DNA from: Taeniopygia guttata
Lineage: Eukaryota; Chordata; Aves; Passeriformes; Estrildidae
Length of the DNA: 64,000 bases
NCBI RefSeq assembly: GCF_048771995.1
Contig: NC_133028.1
Coordinates: 69,991,501-70,055,500, forward strand
Reading direction: 5' to 3'
The stretch's first letter is position 1, and the number at the start of each line of letters is the position of its first letter. The notes under the pieces are model-generated. The model did not search any database, was not told where the DNA came from, and worked only from the letters and a program-made list of their open reading frames with translations. This document shows, piece by piece, positions 25,110-38,700 of this stretch. A program made the position numbers and the translations under genes.

Positions 25110-28100
25110 GAGTGCCAAGGACGGCTGGAGCTGGGTGAGCTGCACCCCGAACTCCAGGAGCACTCCCTGGGGTCATTCCCTCCGCGGGGAAGGAGAAATG
25201 CTCGCCAGAAGTTCCTGAGGGCTTGGTGAGAGCCGGCACGGGGCGGGCACAGGTAGCGCCGCTTCCTTCGGTGCGACATCCGCGACCTTGTGCGATCCTT
25301 TCGGCGGCTGGAAAGGGCTTGTGCCGCTCGGCTGCGAGCAGAAAGTGACTTCTCCTAAAATGGGTTTGGAAGGGATGTGTGCGAGCCCGAGGGGAGAGAG
25401 CGTGTCTGCTCCTCCTGCCTTGCCCTGGGAAACTTAAGGGGCCATATTCGCATAATCCAATTTACCGCTGTTTTCTTCCAATCCCGTTCCGAGCCTGCCT
25501 AAGCAGAGGGCTTGTGCTGAGATTTGTACTCAAGGAGTGCTCTTAATGCTCTGTATTAAATTGTGAAGAAATCTGAAAGCTCAAGAAAAAAACAAAGCCC
25601 TTTTTTTTTCATGGGGAAAACACAGTTGTTCAAAGTAAGTGCTTTGTTTTAATTGCCACCTTTTTCTATGGTGGTAGGGACATCTAACTTAAACGAAAAT
25701 TACAAAAAAGGGGAATGTAAAGCCCCATAATTAGAGTATATGACTAGTAAAATTATTTTGCTGATACTGAGTAGAGGGCTTGTGCTGTGATTTGTAATCA
25801 AGGAGTGCTCTTAATGCTCTGTGCTGGACAGCTAATTATCAAAATAAGTTGTGAAGAAATCTGAAAGCTCAAGAAAAAAACAAAGCCCTTTTTTTTTTCG
25901 TGGGGAAAACACAGTTGTTCAAAGTAAGTGCTTTGTTTTAATTGCCACCTTTTTCTATGGTGGTAGGGACATCTAACTTAAACGAAAATTACAAAAAAGG
26001 GGAATGTAAAGCCCAATAATTAGAGTATGTGACTAGTAAAATTATTCTGCTGATACTGAGTTTATCGACCTGAACAAATCTTAAATTCATCTTTATAGAA
26101 ACCAATCAGGATCGAAAAATTTGCTGAATACCAGGCACTTGTGAGTTCAGAAGATGACTCAGCTGGACATGGTGTTGTGCCTACGTATAAAATACTCTGT
26201 GTGTGTAGTTGATAGCTGAGTTAACAGGCAGCTGAGCCTTGTGCTTTCTGTAAAAGAAATGGAAGAGTTTTGCCCTATCCTGGCTTTCTGAGGGTTTGGA
26301 AGAGCTTTGGGGAGTGCTGGGTTAAAATACCTCAGGGTCTCTGCTGAGGTTTGGGGTTTTGGTTTCTCTAGCACTGGCTCTGCGGGCCCTGTCTCAATAG
26401 ATGGATGCACCAGAAAGCACATCCAGGCTGTTCCAGGAGCTGAGGTGCTGCCTTGCTGCTCCTGCTTGGCTCAGTTCTGGATCCCAGGTGTCCCTCTCCT
26501 TCCAGCCCTCCTCTGCAGCTGCCTGTCCTTCTCTAAAAATCGGTTTAGCCATTTGCTCTTAACTTCTGCTTTGTCATTCCTGCACTCTACTGTCCCTGGT
26601 CTGTCCCCTCAAGTAAGTGACTTAAATATCACTGTACTGAATAAAAGGAGCAAGTCCTCTTGCCTGCTTCTGCACGGACTCTTGGACTTTTTCTTTGGGA
26701 AAAAAAACCACATTTCAGGTAAGATATGAATCTTACAGACAAGTACAGCTCATTACCTTTGTGAAATTTGTCATGTGCCCTGACGTGTTGATGCTCTTGC
26801 AGTTTTGAAATGTGCACTGGTCTGTTTTCCCTTTGCTTTTCCTAGACTCCTCCAATAGTTGCAATCCTCCTCTAGAAATGCTCAGTTTGCAGCTTCCCCA
26901 GTTTTCATTTCCTCCTGACTTTCCCTTTGCTTTCCCTCACGACGTATTTCAGGCTTCGGTCAGTATTCCTCCAAGCATTAGGTTTCTCCTTGGCTTAGTC
27001 TCAGGCCAGCATTTTAGTCCAGCCAAGATCCTACTTTCCAGGTGTAACCTATCTGAGGAAATTCTGCCCTTCTAGTCCAGTTTAACATAATGGTAAAGAC
27101 ACCTGTGTGATACCAAGTAAATCAGGAGATGGCTTTGAATAAATGACACAGGCAAATATGGTTGGAGTGGCTGGAAAATTAGCATGGTTTGGTTAGTTCA
27201 AATCAAAGGGAGCAGTGGAGAAGGCATTTCACTTCTGCTTGCTTCCTCAAAAGGACTACAGGGAAGTGGCATGGAAAGCAGCAAGACAGCAGGAGGTGAT
27301 GGGAAATCTAACAGCTTTGTGGATTTAGGGAGCGCCAGTGCAAACATCCTGGCATCTGTTGTGTCAGGTACTGGTGTTGGGGAAGTCACTGCGTGGTGGC
27401 AACCCACAGGTTTAGGTCTTGGCTAAAAATAAGTACAGTGTGCCCATGGGAAGGGTCCAGGGAGAAGAGGTTCATCTCTGGAGTGAGCTGGTGGTGTGGA
27501 AGTGTTTGGTACAAGGCTGATAAGCACAGCAGATCACATAACTGAGGAGAAGATAGCGAGAGCTGTGCTTCTCCCCCAGCCACAGGAGAGAAGGCTTTTT
27601 CCTGAATGTTGCAGCCATGATGGAGAGAAAGAGAAAGGTGTTGGTGAAGAATTATCCCCATCACCACCCACTCTTCCAGTTCACTTTATTTTCAGCACTT
27701 TAATGGCACCCAGCTGATTTAAAATCCGTTCAAGGTGTTTAAGGCAAATAATTTACTAGGAGCCACCCGCTGCATATGGAAACAGTGTTCATCTCTTTTG
27801 TGTGTGTGTAAAGGTCACTTCTCTCCATGTGCAGAGATCAGCTTTTTCTTTCAGATGAATCATTTTAAGGCCAAATAGTGTAGAAAAGAGTGCACCCACA
27901 AGCAGTGAAGCGGTGCTGGAGCTTGCTGGTGTGGCTGCTCTACAGCTGGTGGAGGTGGCTTGGCTATCCACTGCTCTTAACATGTTGTTTCCTGACAGGT
28001 GTGAGGAAGCTGAAGTGTACATTCATTTATTCAGGTGCCAAAGTACATAAACTCCTCTGCATCTTGTGAAAATGGCTTGAAATCACACTGACACAGGCAG

Positions 28101-29615
28101 CTGCTTCACTTAGAGGTCTTAAGTAAATCACATAAAATCAGATTTCAAGGTGTGGCCAGTGGTGACTCAAGTCATTTCAGAGGGAAAACCCAAGCAGTGG
28201 TATACAGCAGTGTATTCCTCACACACAGACTCGTGTCTGTACAGAAGTCCCTGGGCTTGTTTGGCTTGCAGGTATGTTTTTGTCTTGATGGATGTCACCC
28301 AAAGGACAAAGGGAGTGCTGCTCTTTTCAGTGAGGTCCTCATAGAGCACTGCTAGAAACACCAGCTGCTCGGGTAAAGTTCATTTTGGTAGGGCACTCTG
28401 GTTTTAGGGGTTATTAAATAACTTCCTTTATATTTTGTAGGGTGAAGATCATGGTTTTTATATGCAAAACTTCTCATTTGTCCACATAAGTTGTTTTTTA
28501 GAAGCTATTTATCTGTGATTATGGAAAATTGGTGACATCTAAAAAAGCAGCTCAGTAGTGCAGTACACAGAAGTGAGGTGTTTACTCTTTGCCCAGCCAT
28601 GATCTGTTCAAGGTTGAATGTTCCCTAAATCGGTTTTTGGAAGGCTGCTTGTCATGGGGACTATAGACACTCAACTACTTTGCAGATATCTTTGACCAAG
28701 CCCTGTCCAATGCAGTCTGAAATCGGATTCAAGTCAATCCCCTGGCATAAGGGACAATGCACACTGGGTGCTGTGAGCCAAATTCCTCTGTCACCATGCC
28801 CAAATAAGAGAAATGGAAGTGGAATGATCAACTTTTAGTGCAGTCTTTGGAGATGTTACTGCTTTTCATGGGATTCTTTGAGGTTTTTTCCCCAGCCATG
28901 TGTGATACCACTTGTTCAGTTAACTCCTCAGTCTTGCTTTTATTCTAGTACCTGGGGGTGAAGGAAAGAGCCTAGACTCCATAATTAAGTTTATTGAGGA
29001 ATGCATTGTTGAAGTCTCGTGGCTCTGGCTCTTTGCCTGCATAATAGACTTGAATCCCAACGTGGAGATCTGTAAATTGTATTGCTACCTCCCTGAAATT
29101 ACCATCTTGTTCTCTCTTTGCTATTCCACTTGCTTTCTGGGTGTCCTGCAGGACAGTGCTAACCATCACCACTCCTTCCCTTGCCTAGTTTTAGGAATCT
29201 GGATGAAGGGGGTTGGCAGAGTCACAGTGTGTTTTGCTAACCCTGTGTCTATAGTGAGCACATGGATCCTGGCCAGTGCCTGGGCTGCTGTCTCAGACTG
29301 CTAACAACTCCAGCATAATCCTGGAGCTAAAGTAGTCCCAAAACTGCTTGAGAAAGTCCTGGTAGATGTAGTGCTTGGGATATAAGGTACTGTTATACAC
29401 TTGACAGGAATGGCTTATGGCTTGTTTTATTAGGAGTGGGAAATACTTGGGTATTAAGGCAAAATATGAAGCAGTCAAAATATGGTCTAATGAGCCCTCA
29501 GCTTGAGTTTCCCAGCCTGTGTCACTTAGCAAACCTAAGCTTTGTGCTTGATTACTCTTCCACCTTTTGTAGTAGCAGTAGTGGATGTATTTACTTTTTT
29601 TTCACCTTTTGCTTA
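25110..29615 (+). other. RASSF6: RASSF6 first intron (inferred)
   Basis: Spans from the proposed non-coding exon to the first coding exon. Apart from the tandem duplication I see no coding exon; the frames are short and lack paired splice sites. Confidence 0.45.
25503..26060 (+). repeat. Tandem duplication, two copies of about 270-290 bp
   Basis: Copy 1 (25503-25770) and copy 2 (25771-26060) are nearly identical, sharing long runs such as ATCTAACTTAAACGAAAATT. Copy 1 lacks about 22 bp present in copy 2 near the ATGCTCTGT string. It lies in RASSF6 intron 1, and the high identity implies a recent event or an assembly duplication. Confidence 0.9.
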
Positions 29616-29706
29616 GATTCATCTCTTCTGAGTAAATGAAGACAGTGACTATGAAGGCACAGCATCTGCCTTCTGTTTTCATCAATGAAGAGAAGTTCGT
29701 GACCAG
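29616..29706 (+). CDS. RASSF6: RASSF6 exon with start codon
   Basis: Acceptor TTTTGCTTAG, then 20 nt of 5'UTR with in-frame TAA at 29633-29635, ATG at 29636, donor GTAAAT. Encodes [11 protein letters not shown], conserved in the family. Confidence 0.88.
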
Positions 29707-32700
29707 GTAAATTATTAAAACCCCAACTATTTAATGAGTTTGCTGCTTTCTTTCAAGCTATTCCACCTTTATTCCTTGACAGGGGATTCTGTAGACAGCT
29801 GATCCTGTAGCCACAGCAATCCCTACCACTTAAATTAGTTTAACCTGTCTACAGAACAGAGTTGGCCTTGACATGGAATTAAGAGAACAGAGCATTAAGC
29901 CTTTGGGTCTGTGGGTTTTGTTCCTTAAGGAGGACAGCCCTTCTAGACGATTCTGAAATAAAATTACAGGTTAGAGAAGAAGACCTTTCTGTCCTGGAAA
30001 TCTGTTGGAATTGACCATAAGTTCCAGAGTTGAGCTCAGCTTGTCTGCAGCTGGGGGTTTGGCAGCCCCGGATTGCAGGGTATCTGTGTAGAAAGACTTT
30101 TGGGCTGCTGGCTCTCTGCTGTGGTCAGAGGAAGTGTCTCTTTCACCTACTTCTAGAAAAAGATTGGAATCTGTCATTTGTGGGATGCTTTTCCACAGTT
30201 CAGTCTCCCTGGGAGGAATTTTTCCTACTGCTGCCCAAACTCTGAGCCACCTGCAGACAGCAGATGCATCACTCCCTTTCTCTTCAAGAGTTCTTTCCTT
30301 TATACTGCTGCTACTTTGGGATGCAGTGCTTTTGTGTCAGAGGTAATTAATGTGTGTGAACTTGGCGTGCAAGAGCGTTTGGAAATGTACCAGGTGAGCC
30401 AGTGTCTCTGGGGCTTTATTCCTCTATGTACTTGCCTGTGAAATGTGCATCCCAGTTGAGACCTTTCTGCATGGCAGCCATGGTTTAAACTTTCTTCACC
30501 TTGCATCAAGGGAAATGAGTGTTTCAAGAACCACTGACATTCCATATGCACTCAGGCTTGCTTCCAATGCAATTTCCAGACTGTGATCCCTCATCTGTAC
30601 ATTGAATCTGCTGTTACACTACTTCTCTTCCAGTTCTATCCTGCAATCTTGCTGATGGGGCAAGCTTGCTGTTTGGGGAATTGCACAATGGCTGGATCAA
30701 AAGGCTGACCAAAGGTTGTGAGATTATTTGGCTGGCTGAACTGCTGCGTCTCCAGCATAACTGCCATAAATATTCATATAAATTGTCTGTAGGGCTTGGG
30801 CAGGAGAGAGCACAGGTGAGCTGTCCTGGCTTAGTGCTTCCAGAGAGCAGCCTGAGCTCTGTTGTGGTTTACCACTGGGGCACCTGATCTTGCAGCTCCT
30901 TTGTATCCTGCTTTTGCTACTGAACAAAGTGGTGAATCTGCAGTCCATGTTATGTTTTTGGGGCGAGTAGTTCTGCCAGTTACTTGGCTTTGGTTTCTGT
31001 TAATGGCTGTGTTTGGCTGTTGTCACAACAACTGCTGATATTCCAGATGCCAAACTCAGCAGAGATGGTATCTGTCTCTAGGTTAGGGCAGCAGGAAGAT
31101 GTGTTACAGTAAGACTACTCCCGGAACTAGGCTGGGGCACATATTCCCTTCTGGGGCTGAAGGAAGGAAAATGGTTTTTTTCTTATGTTTCTACTACACA
31201 AGGACAAACAAGTCAGAGTGAGCTGCTGTTAATCTCTCCCTCTGGGCTTTTCTAATTGCTTGTGTGGTTTGTCACTGTTGGTTGCACTAATGCAAGGCTG
31301 AAACCTTGAAGGTTTACTTATGCAAACTTCTGAGGAAGGTAATGGCAAGTTTTCCTAGACAAGGCAAGAAACTCTGTGGAAATCTTGAGAGCTTGCTCTG
31401 AGAAACAGAATCTGCTTCAGAGATGATCCTTACCAGACAACTTACTGCTGTTAGTCTATTATTTTATTTGCCTTTGCAGTCAATGTGGATTAAGAGTAAT
31501 AGGTGGGCCTCAGAGTGTGACCCACTTCCTTTTGTATCTCTAATCCATCTTCAGGGAGCTCACCTTCCCAACTTCCTACTTGGAAAAAACTTGTCAGATA
31601 GCAGCTGTCAATACAATAATTGCCAAATTCTGTGAAGTACAGAGACTTGAGCAGGATCAGCAGGTCTGTCACAACATCTGTCAGACAGAACTGCCTGTCT
31701 CCTACTTGTCTGGTAATCCTGAGTTGCATCTGGAGCTTGCCTGTGTGTGGGGCAAGGTGTGCTTCATCTTGCTTGCCTGTAGCCAGCGTAATCAGAACTG
31801 GGCTTGCACCTGATTCATATCCAAATCTATTTGCATTCCCTTTTGGTGGGATGACCTGAATTCAGTCCCTCACAGCTCATGAGACACAAAGAACCTGGAA
31901 TGAGCTATTTCAACCTAGTGCTTTTGCTAAATTCTGAGGATTTAAGACCAAAGTATGTTGAAGTAGATGTTGGAAATCATTGTTTAGAATCCAGTTGATA
32001 AAGCTAGTTAAAAATATATTTTGTGTGGGGGATTGCAGTATTGTAAAGTAAATAATTTACATTCACAGAATTAGCAGGGAATGCAATGAACCTTGAGTTT
32101 AATGCTGCAGCCCCTGTCCTCATGTTACCTCCTAGTTGTAAAAGCCCAGCTGATCTTCTCCCTTCTCACCATGAGAAAAGGCTCTCTAAAGCAACAGGAC
32201 ACTGTCCTGTTTCTTAAGTGGAGAGGGAGGGATAGGTATGCCAGGGAAAGCTTTCCATGTTCATGCTCTGCACGGCCCTCTGCCCCAAGCACAGCCTGGG
32301 CGTGTTACCTGCCCTCCTGGCTGTCCCTGGTTCCTGTCTAGTGTGTGGACACCTGGGCCCAGGGGAAAAGCCATGTTCCTGGAGCCTGCCCCCACGTTGG
32401 GCTGTCAGTTCTCTGGGGCACCTCTTTATTTAAAACTGATGGAGGAGTTGTAATCGTGTTTCTGATGGTACATGAGTTCTGAATACTTTCAGCAGCTCTC
32501 TGAGGAACGTGTGCTGCAGAGTTTGCAGGTGCTATGTGCTCGATCTGTGGGCCTGCTGTTCTGTCAGAATCCGTAGGTATTGATGATTCTGAGGTTGTAA
32601 AAAGTCTGTCTTTCAGCCCCGTTGCCAAAGAAGAAGCCATAATTCATCTGTGCTGGTTTCCAGGTTGTTTATTCTGTTTATCTCTAACATGTTCTGCTGC

Positions 32701-35700
32701 CCTGCCGCAGCTCTGTCCTGCAGGGCAGCGTGTGGGGCTCTGCCCTCAGTGGGATGGTACAAACATTAAATACCAGAAACTACCTGTGCTGGATTTACAA
32801 TAATGTGCCAATATCTGTCACCTACGTTGAACAGTGTGTCCCCAGCCTGAACCAACAGAAAAATGCCAACACCACAGTGAAACATGGAGGGCATGAAGAA
32901 GGAGAAAAAGGACAAGACACACCCAATCTCCTCCATCTTGTCCCCTTTGAACCCTTAATCTAGAATCCTAAAATTTTACTTTTGCACCCGTGCCACACTT
33001 AATTATTACTCATATCAAACACTCAGAGCTGGTAATTCATCCTGTAAGATTGAAAACTCTTTTCCATGGACAGAGATCACAGTGTCTCTGGGGGCTCTGT
33101 CCAGGGAGGTTCCTGACCCCTTGCCAGGGTCCCAGACCTGCCAGGGCAGCCAGAGGGAAGCCCTGGATTCCCACAGTGTTCCAACAGCTCCCACAAGTGT
33201 GGAAATAATAGGCACTGTTTGGAAACAAACTCGGTGTCCTCACACATGACTGTGAGGCTGGACATGAAACCATTGTAACTGTTAGTCCACAAGGAAGAAT
33301 TTGTACACTTCCATGCAGTTGTTCCCTGAATTACAGTCTGAATCATCTTTAAATGGTGTGGGGAAGAGTGTTTCATTCTCGATGGCCTTGAAATGCATTT
33401 CAATTAATTCTGTCACTGTTCAGCCCTCCATAGCCTGAGCTGCAGCTGGCTTTGTCTCTATGGCTCCTTGCTTGTTGGCAGAGGTTCTCTTCATTGCCTT
33501 CCTTTCTCCTTTCAGCAAAAATGTGGTGCAAAGCTGTTTCATTTCAGGCAGAGGGAAATAGAAATGTTAGACATCCTGTGGGTGTTTGAAGATAGAAAAT
33601 GTATCTGAAGCAGTATGAAAGCTGAACAGAAGCCATCATGCAGGAAAAGCCAAGTGTAGCCTAGTTAAAGTAACCTGCAGCATTGGTGGGTGCATGGGGA
33701 TGTTGTTCTGTTTGCTTCTTCCTCGTGACTGCTACGGAGGTGCAAAGTGCGAGTTATGCTGGGGCAGTGCTATTAAGGTCATGTGAGACTGACTAATTAA
33801 ATTTCCTCTGGGTCTTTAAAGAAGCAGCTTATGAGCAACCCAGTAACTTGACAAAACTTTACTCTCAGAAAATGATGTATGGATCATTAATAAACCTATA
33901 CGAGGATGCAGTGGGTAGCACAGTTATGGGGTGTTACCCTACCACATACCACCTGCATTTTACAGAGATGTTAAAAATTTGTTTTTCATTGTGATCTTTA
34001 TTCTAGAGAGCAGCTCAGTTCTCTTCTGAAGAATTATAACTCTTACTATTCAGATCAAGAGAATCTGCAACTGACTTATAATCAGGTAAGGATTTAGGGG
34101 TGAGAAACTCCACTAATCTGGACATCACAAATTAGTGCTCTCTTCTCCTCACAGCACTGGACTCCAGCTCCACTTGCTGTAGTGGTGTTATTGCACTACA
34201 TGTCCCATCTAATATAATAAACCAGAACTGGTTTCCTGAACTGATCAGGTCAGCCTGCAGCTTTGGCTGTTCTGGAAATTGCTCAAAACTGAAGTTACGT
34301 GTTCTTCCAAGTAATCTGTTCCAGGGCTGTGTCAGCCTCAGCGATTTCATTGTATTCCTGTTACCTTGAGAGGAGATATATTATTAGTATTATGCATAAT
34401 ATTATTATTATTATGCAGCACTATTTCCCTGTTTTTCTCCAGCGAGAAGGAAGCACGCCATTCATTGAAGGAATCCTCTCGATATTCTGGGGAGTGCGCC
34501 ATCCGATCCGATTAAAAATTCAGGATGAGAAGCAGATACCCTCTTTTGTAACCCTGAAGTCAACAGAGAATGTGGGGGTTTTCCCTAGTAAAAGGTAATG
34601 TATGAACTTCCCCAGGGAGGCTAGCACTGCAAGATAGCTCATGTTGTGGCTTCAATGGATATGGCTGGCTGTGCTGGATGTCCCAGCTTCCCCAAAAGTT
34701 GTGGTGGTTGCTGGACAGCAGAGCCTTTCAACAGCTTCCTCTGGGCAGGAGGGTGTGTGTTTGTAGCACCTGTGTTTCTATGTACACCCGATACTGGTAG
34801 CCCCTGAAAGGCCTGGTGCTGGTGCACACACCATGGCATGAAGCCAAAATCTGGTAGGTATTGTCTGTCCCAGCTTACATTCCCAGGTATGTGAGGTCTG
34901 GAACTGTTGCTGCCCAGGTGAAGTTCAAGTCAGGGAAGAATACTGTCTTTGTGCAAAATTTGGTGTAAAAACCTCTTAAAATGCCCACAGAGCAGCTGTT
35001 CCAGTGTATATCCCAGTGTGCTGTGCTCAGCTGATGCAGGTACTCAGTGTACTTTTTCTTTGTTCTGAATGCTGTTTCCCCAGCCTTGACTGGTGAATTT
35101 GATGAGCTGAATCTTAATCTTGTAATATAGAGGCAGAACCAACATTCACCCTGAATGACTCCCTGATAAATTGTGTATTGCAGAGCTTATTTTTCTAATG
35201 ACTTACTGTCTTAGGTTGTATGTGGGACATGTTGGAACTGCACTGAGGATTTAATTCCAGTAAAGTCTTCTTCCCCATCTCTGGCTGTTGAAATTCAGGG
35301 ATGAATTTTGACAGGAGCAACTAGGAAAGAACCTGAGTTTTAGGCAGATTTGGCTTTCTGTTTATCTTGACCAGGTCAGGTGGTGTGGGGTGCACATGGC
35401 CTGCAGGGCAGTTCTTAAAAAACTTCTGACTGGTGGAAACTTGTATACTAAAGTAAACATTCACTCATGATCCCAGAAACGTGGGGCTGCCCTGACATGC
35501 TTTAAGGTATGCAGAGCAGCTTGGCTGTCTGATCTTAAACGAACTTGGTAAATGTGTAGAATACAACCGAGATCTTGTTTGTAAATGTAAATTGGGGGTA
35601 GCTGAATATTACTGAGAATACATATATATATATATACATATGAAATTAATTTTTAATATTGCACTACAAATTGGTTTATTCTCAGTCAGAGCAGTAACTG

Positions 35701-38700
35701 GCTGAAGACCTCATGCTGAAGAGTTTGGGCAATGATTTATGGAAATATTGACATGAATACAGGTTTTCTGAAAGGTTGGATGGAACTTCCCGCTCTCATA
35801 CACAGCCGGTTTGGACAGCACGAGGGGCTCTGTGTAATGTAACCTCTGTAACAGACCTGTGTTCTGTAACTACTCGGCAACAATATGTGTGTTTGGTGTG
35901 CCTGCCTGGTAGTCTGAGTGTGATTAATCCAGGGTGTTGCTTTAAAACAGATCAGGAATTACTGCAAGTTGTTTAAGTTGTGTCCTGGTTGGTGTTCGAA
36001 AGGTTTTTAATTGGATGTGTTACATTTGGGATCCCTGGTCATACCATATTGTAATACCTGATCTTGTTATGACTTAAACTAAAATTAACATGCTGAAGTC
36101 TGTAGGTTGAGCAGGAACAGGAATGTATGGCATGAACCCTGGCCACAGGATAAACTGAAATCACTGAGTGAACGAGGAGCAGTCAATGATAACTACACGT
36201 TTGGTCTTTCAGGGGAATGACTCGCTGGGGAGAATTTGATGACCTCCATCACATTAGCGGGGATACACTGAAATCTACTGAGGATCAGCCAGACCTCCAG
36301 CCAAGTTAGTGTCTGTGCTCTCAGGTTAACAAAAAATTCTGTGTTCTGTGACAGTGCTAAATGCATCTCACTCATCAGGCTTTCCCTACCAGCAAAGGGA
36401 AATCTCTTTGCTCTGTGTAACAAGTACTGCAAGCTGGGGAAACTCTGGCTCAGGGCTGGTTAGGGCTGTGCAGGTGACTCGGTGAGCACCTTGTGGGAAT
36501 GAGCTGTGCTTTTATCCAAGAAATCATTCCCAAGGGACCAAAACATCAAACTGCAACCACTGCAATCAGCCTGTTCTGATTGCCTTGTTCCTTTCCTGCT
36601 CCACTCCCCCAGAAAATAATAAATAGTAAATAGTAAATGAAGCCCTTCACTGAGAGCCTCCTTCCTCTGGGGGTGCTGACAGGGGCAAGCAGCTGCACAC
36701 GACGTGTGGTTCTGTTGTGTCCAGGTTATCCATACTATGAAAGTCACACTCTTAAGTCCAGGAGGGAGCCGGAGCTGAACTGTGCCACCCTGCCCCGGAC
36801 CAGCAGCGAAGCCACGGTCGTACGCAGGAGGACCAAGCTCCCCACAATCACCAGGACAGAAGTAGAAACTCACAGGTTCTCTATCAATGGCCACTTCTAC
36901 AACCACGAGGTAGGAAATTTTAGGCTTGGCTTTGTCACCTGAGGGACAGGGCACCCTGTCCAGAGAGCTGTGCCTCATGCTCATGTCGTGGTGTGGCTGT
37001 TCTTGTTCCCAGACATCAGTTTTCACTCCAGCTTTTGGGTCAGAAACCAAAATAAGAATCAACAGCCAGATGAGGACCAGACAAGTGATAGAACAGTTGC
37101 TTCGTAAGTTTAAGGTAAGTCTGCTGGCAGGAGGAGGTGTGGTGGTGTTCTGGAAACGTTCATTCCGATGTGCACTCCAGCGCTGCGCAAAAGATGGGGG
37201 ATAGCTGGACGAGGATAGTGCTTGGGGCAGAGTGTAAATAAAACCCCAGATGGACAATTTTAAATGCATAAGTTGGGTTTGTTATACCAGTGTTTCATGG
37301 CTCTCAGAGGCTGAAACAGGGAAGTGCAGAGGCGCTTCTGTCACCTCCTGCTCCGCGGGGCGAACGCCGCCGCGCTAAACAACAGCGGTGATCACCCGTG
37401 TCTGTCTGGGATGGGCTTGCTCCTGGAACCAGGCGTATGGAAAGATGTGGAGGGTTGGAGCTAAAAGCACTGCTCAGTGTCAGTGCCGTGCTGTCTGAAG
37501 CTATTTTTTTTTTTTTTTTCCCCTTGGAGTTTCCTTGCAACCCTCTCCCACAAACAGCGTTGTATGTGGTCAGAAGTTGTGGGAATTCAGGGCTTCCCTC
37601 TGGCTGCCCTGGAGGGTCTGGGACCCTGGCAGGGGTCAGGAACCCCCCTGCACAGAGCCCCCAGAGACACTGTCTGTGATCTCTGTCAATGGAAAAGAGT
37701 TTTCAATCTTACAGGATGAATTACAAGCTCTGAGTGTTTGATATAAGTAATAATTAAGTGTGGCATGGGTGCAAAAGTAAAATTTTAGGTTTCTAGATTA
37801 GGGGTCCAAAGGGGACAAGATGGAGGAATTGGGTGTGCCTTGTCCTTTTCCTCCTTCTTCATGCCCTCCATGTTTCACTGTAGTGTTGGCACTTTTCTGT
37901 TGGTTTAGGCTGGGGACACACTGTCCAACGTAGGTGACAGATATTGGCACGTTATTGTAAATCCAGCACAGGTAGTTTGTGGTATTTAATGTTTGTACCA
38001 TCCCACTGAGGGCAGAGCCCCACACGCTGCCCTGCAGGACAGAGCTGCGGCAGGGCAGCAGAACATGTTAGAGATAAACAGAATAAACAACCTGGAAACC
38101 AGCACAGACGAATTATGGCTTCTTCTTTGGCAGCGGGGCTGAAAGACAGAGACTTTCTACAATCTCGGAATCATCAATACCTCAGATTCCGACAAGAAGG
38201 GCCTTTGCCCTTACTGCTGCATATTTTTCAAATATCTTGATTTTGCATGCCTGCTTAGTGTTTAATTTATGCTTTAATGTACTTAAACTTCCCATTTAAC
38301 TTGTCTAGAGACCTCGCTGTTGCAGAATTACTTTGTGTGGTTAGTAAGACTTGTGAGTGTCTTGGAAGGAAAACTTCACTTGTAGGAGTAATAAGGGAGG
38401 GAATTACAGAGCAGAGTGTAAAGTTGTAGGGAATAAATTGCAAAGTGTTCAACAGCTCTGCTGTTTCTGAGTGTGGTTGTCAGGTCACAGAGGTTTACCT
38501 TGATGGCAACACAAATAGCAGATCTATGTGTGATCTGAGAGAAGTAAGCTGTAGGAAGTAGTTAAGGATGCTGCAAGGAAAGCAGGCAGGAAAGATCTGG
38601 GTTTCCAGTGCGTTACTGATTTGGGCAGCATGGGAACGCAAGGGTTAGGCCTGGCACAGTGAACATGGCAACACAGCCTTCTGTCTTATCTAGATCCAGT

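Noticed and set aside
36460-37269. 269-codon minus-strand open frame
   Set aside because: Antisense shadow of RASSF6 coding exons 5 and 6 and the short intron between them.
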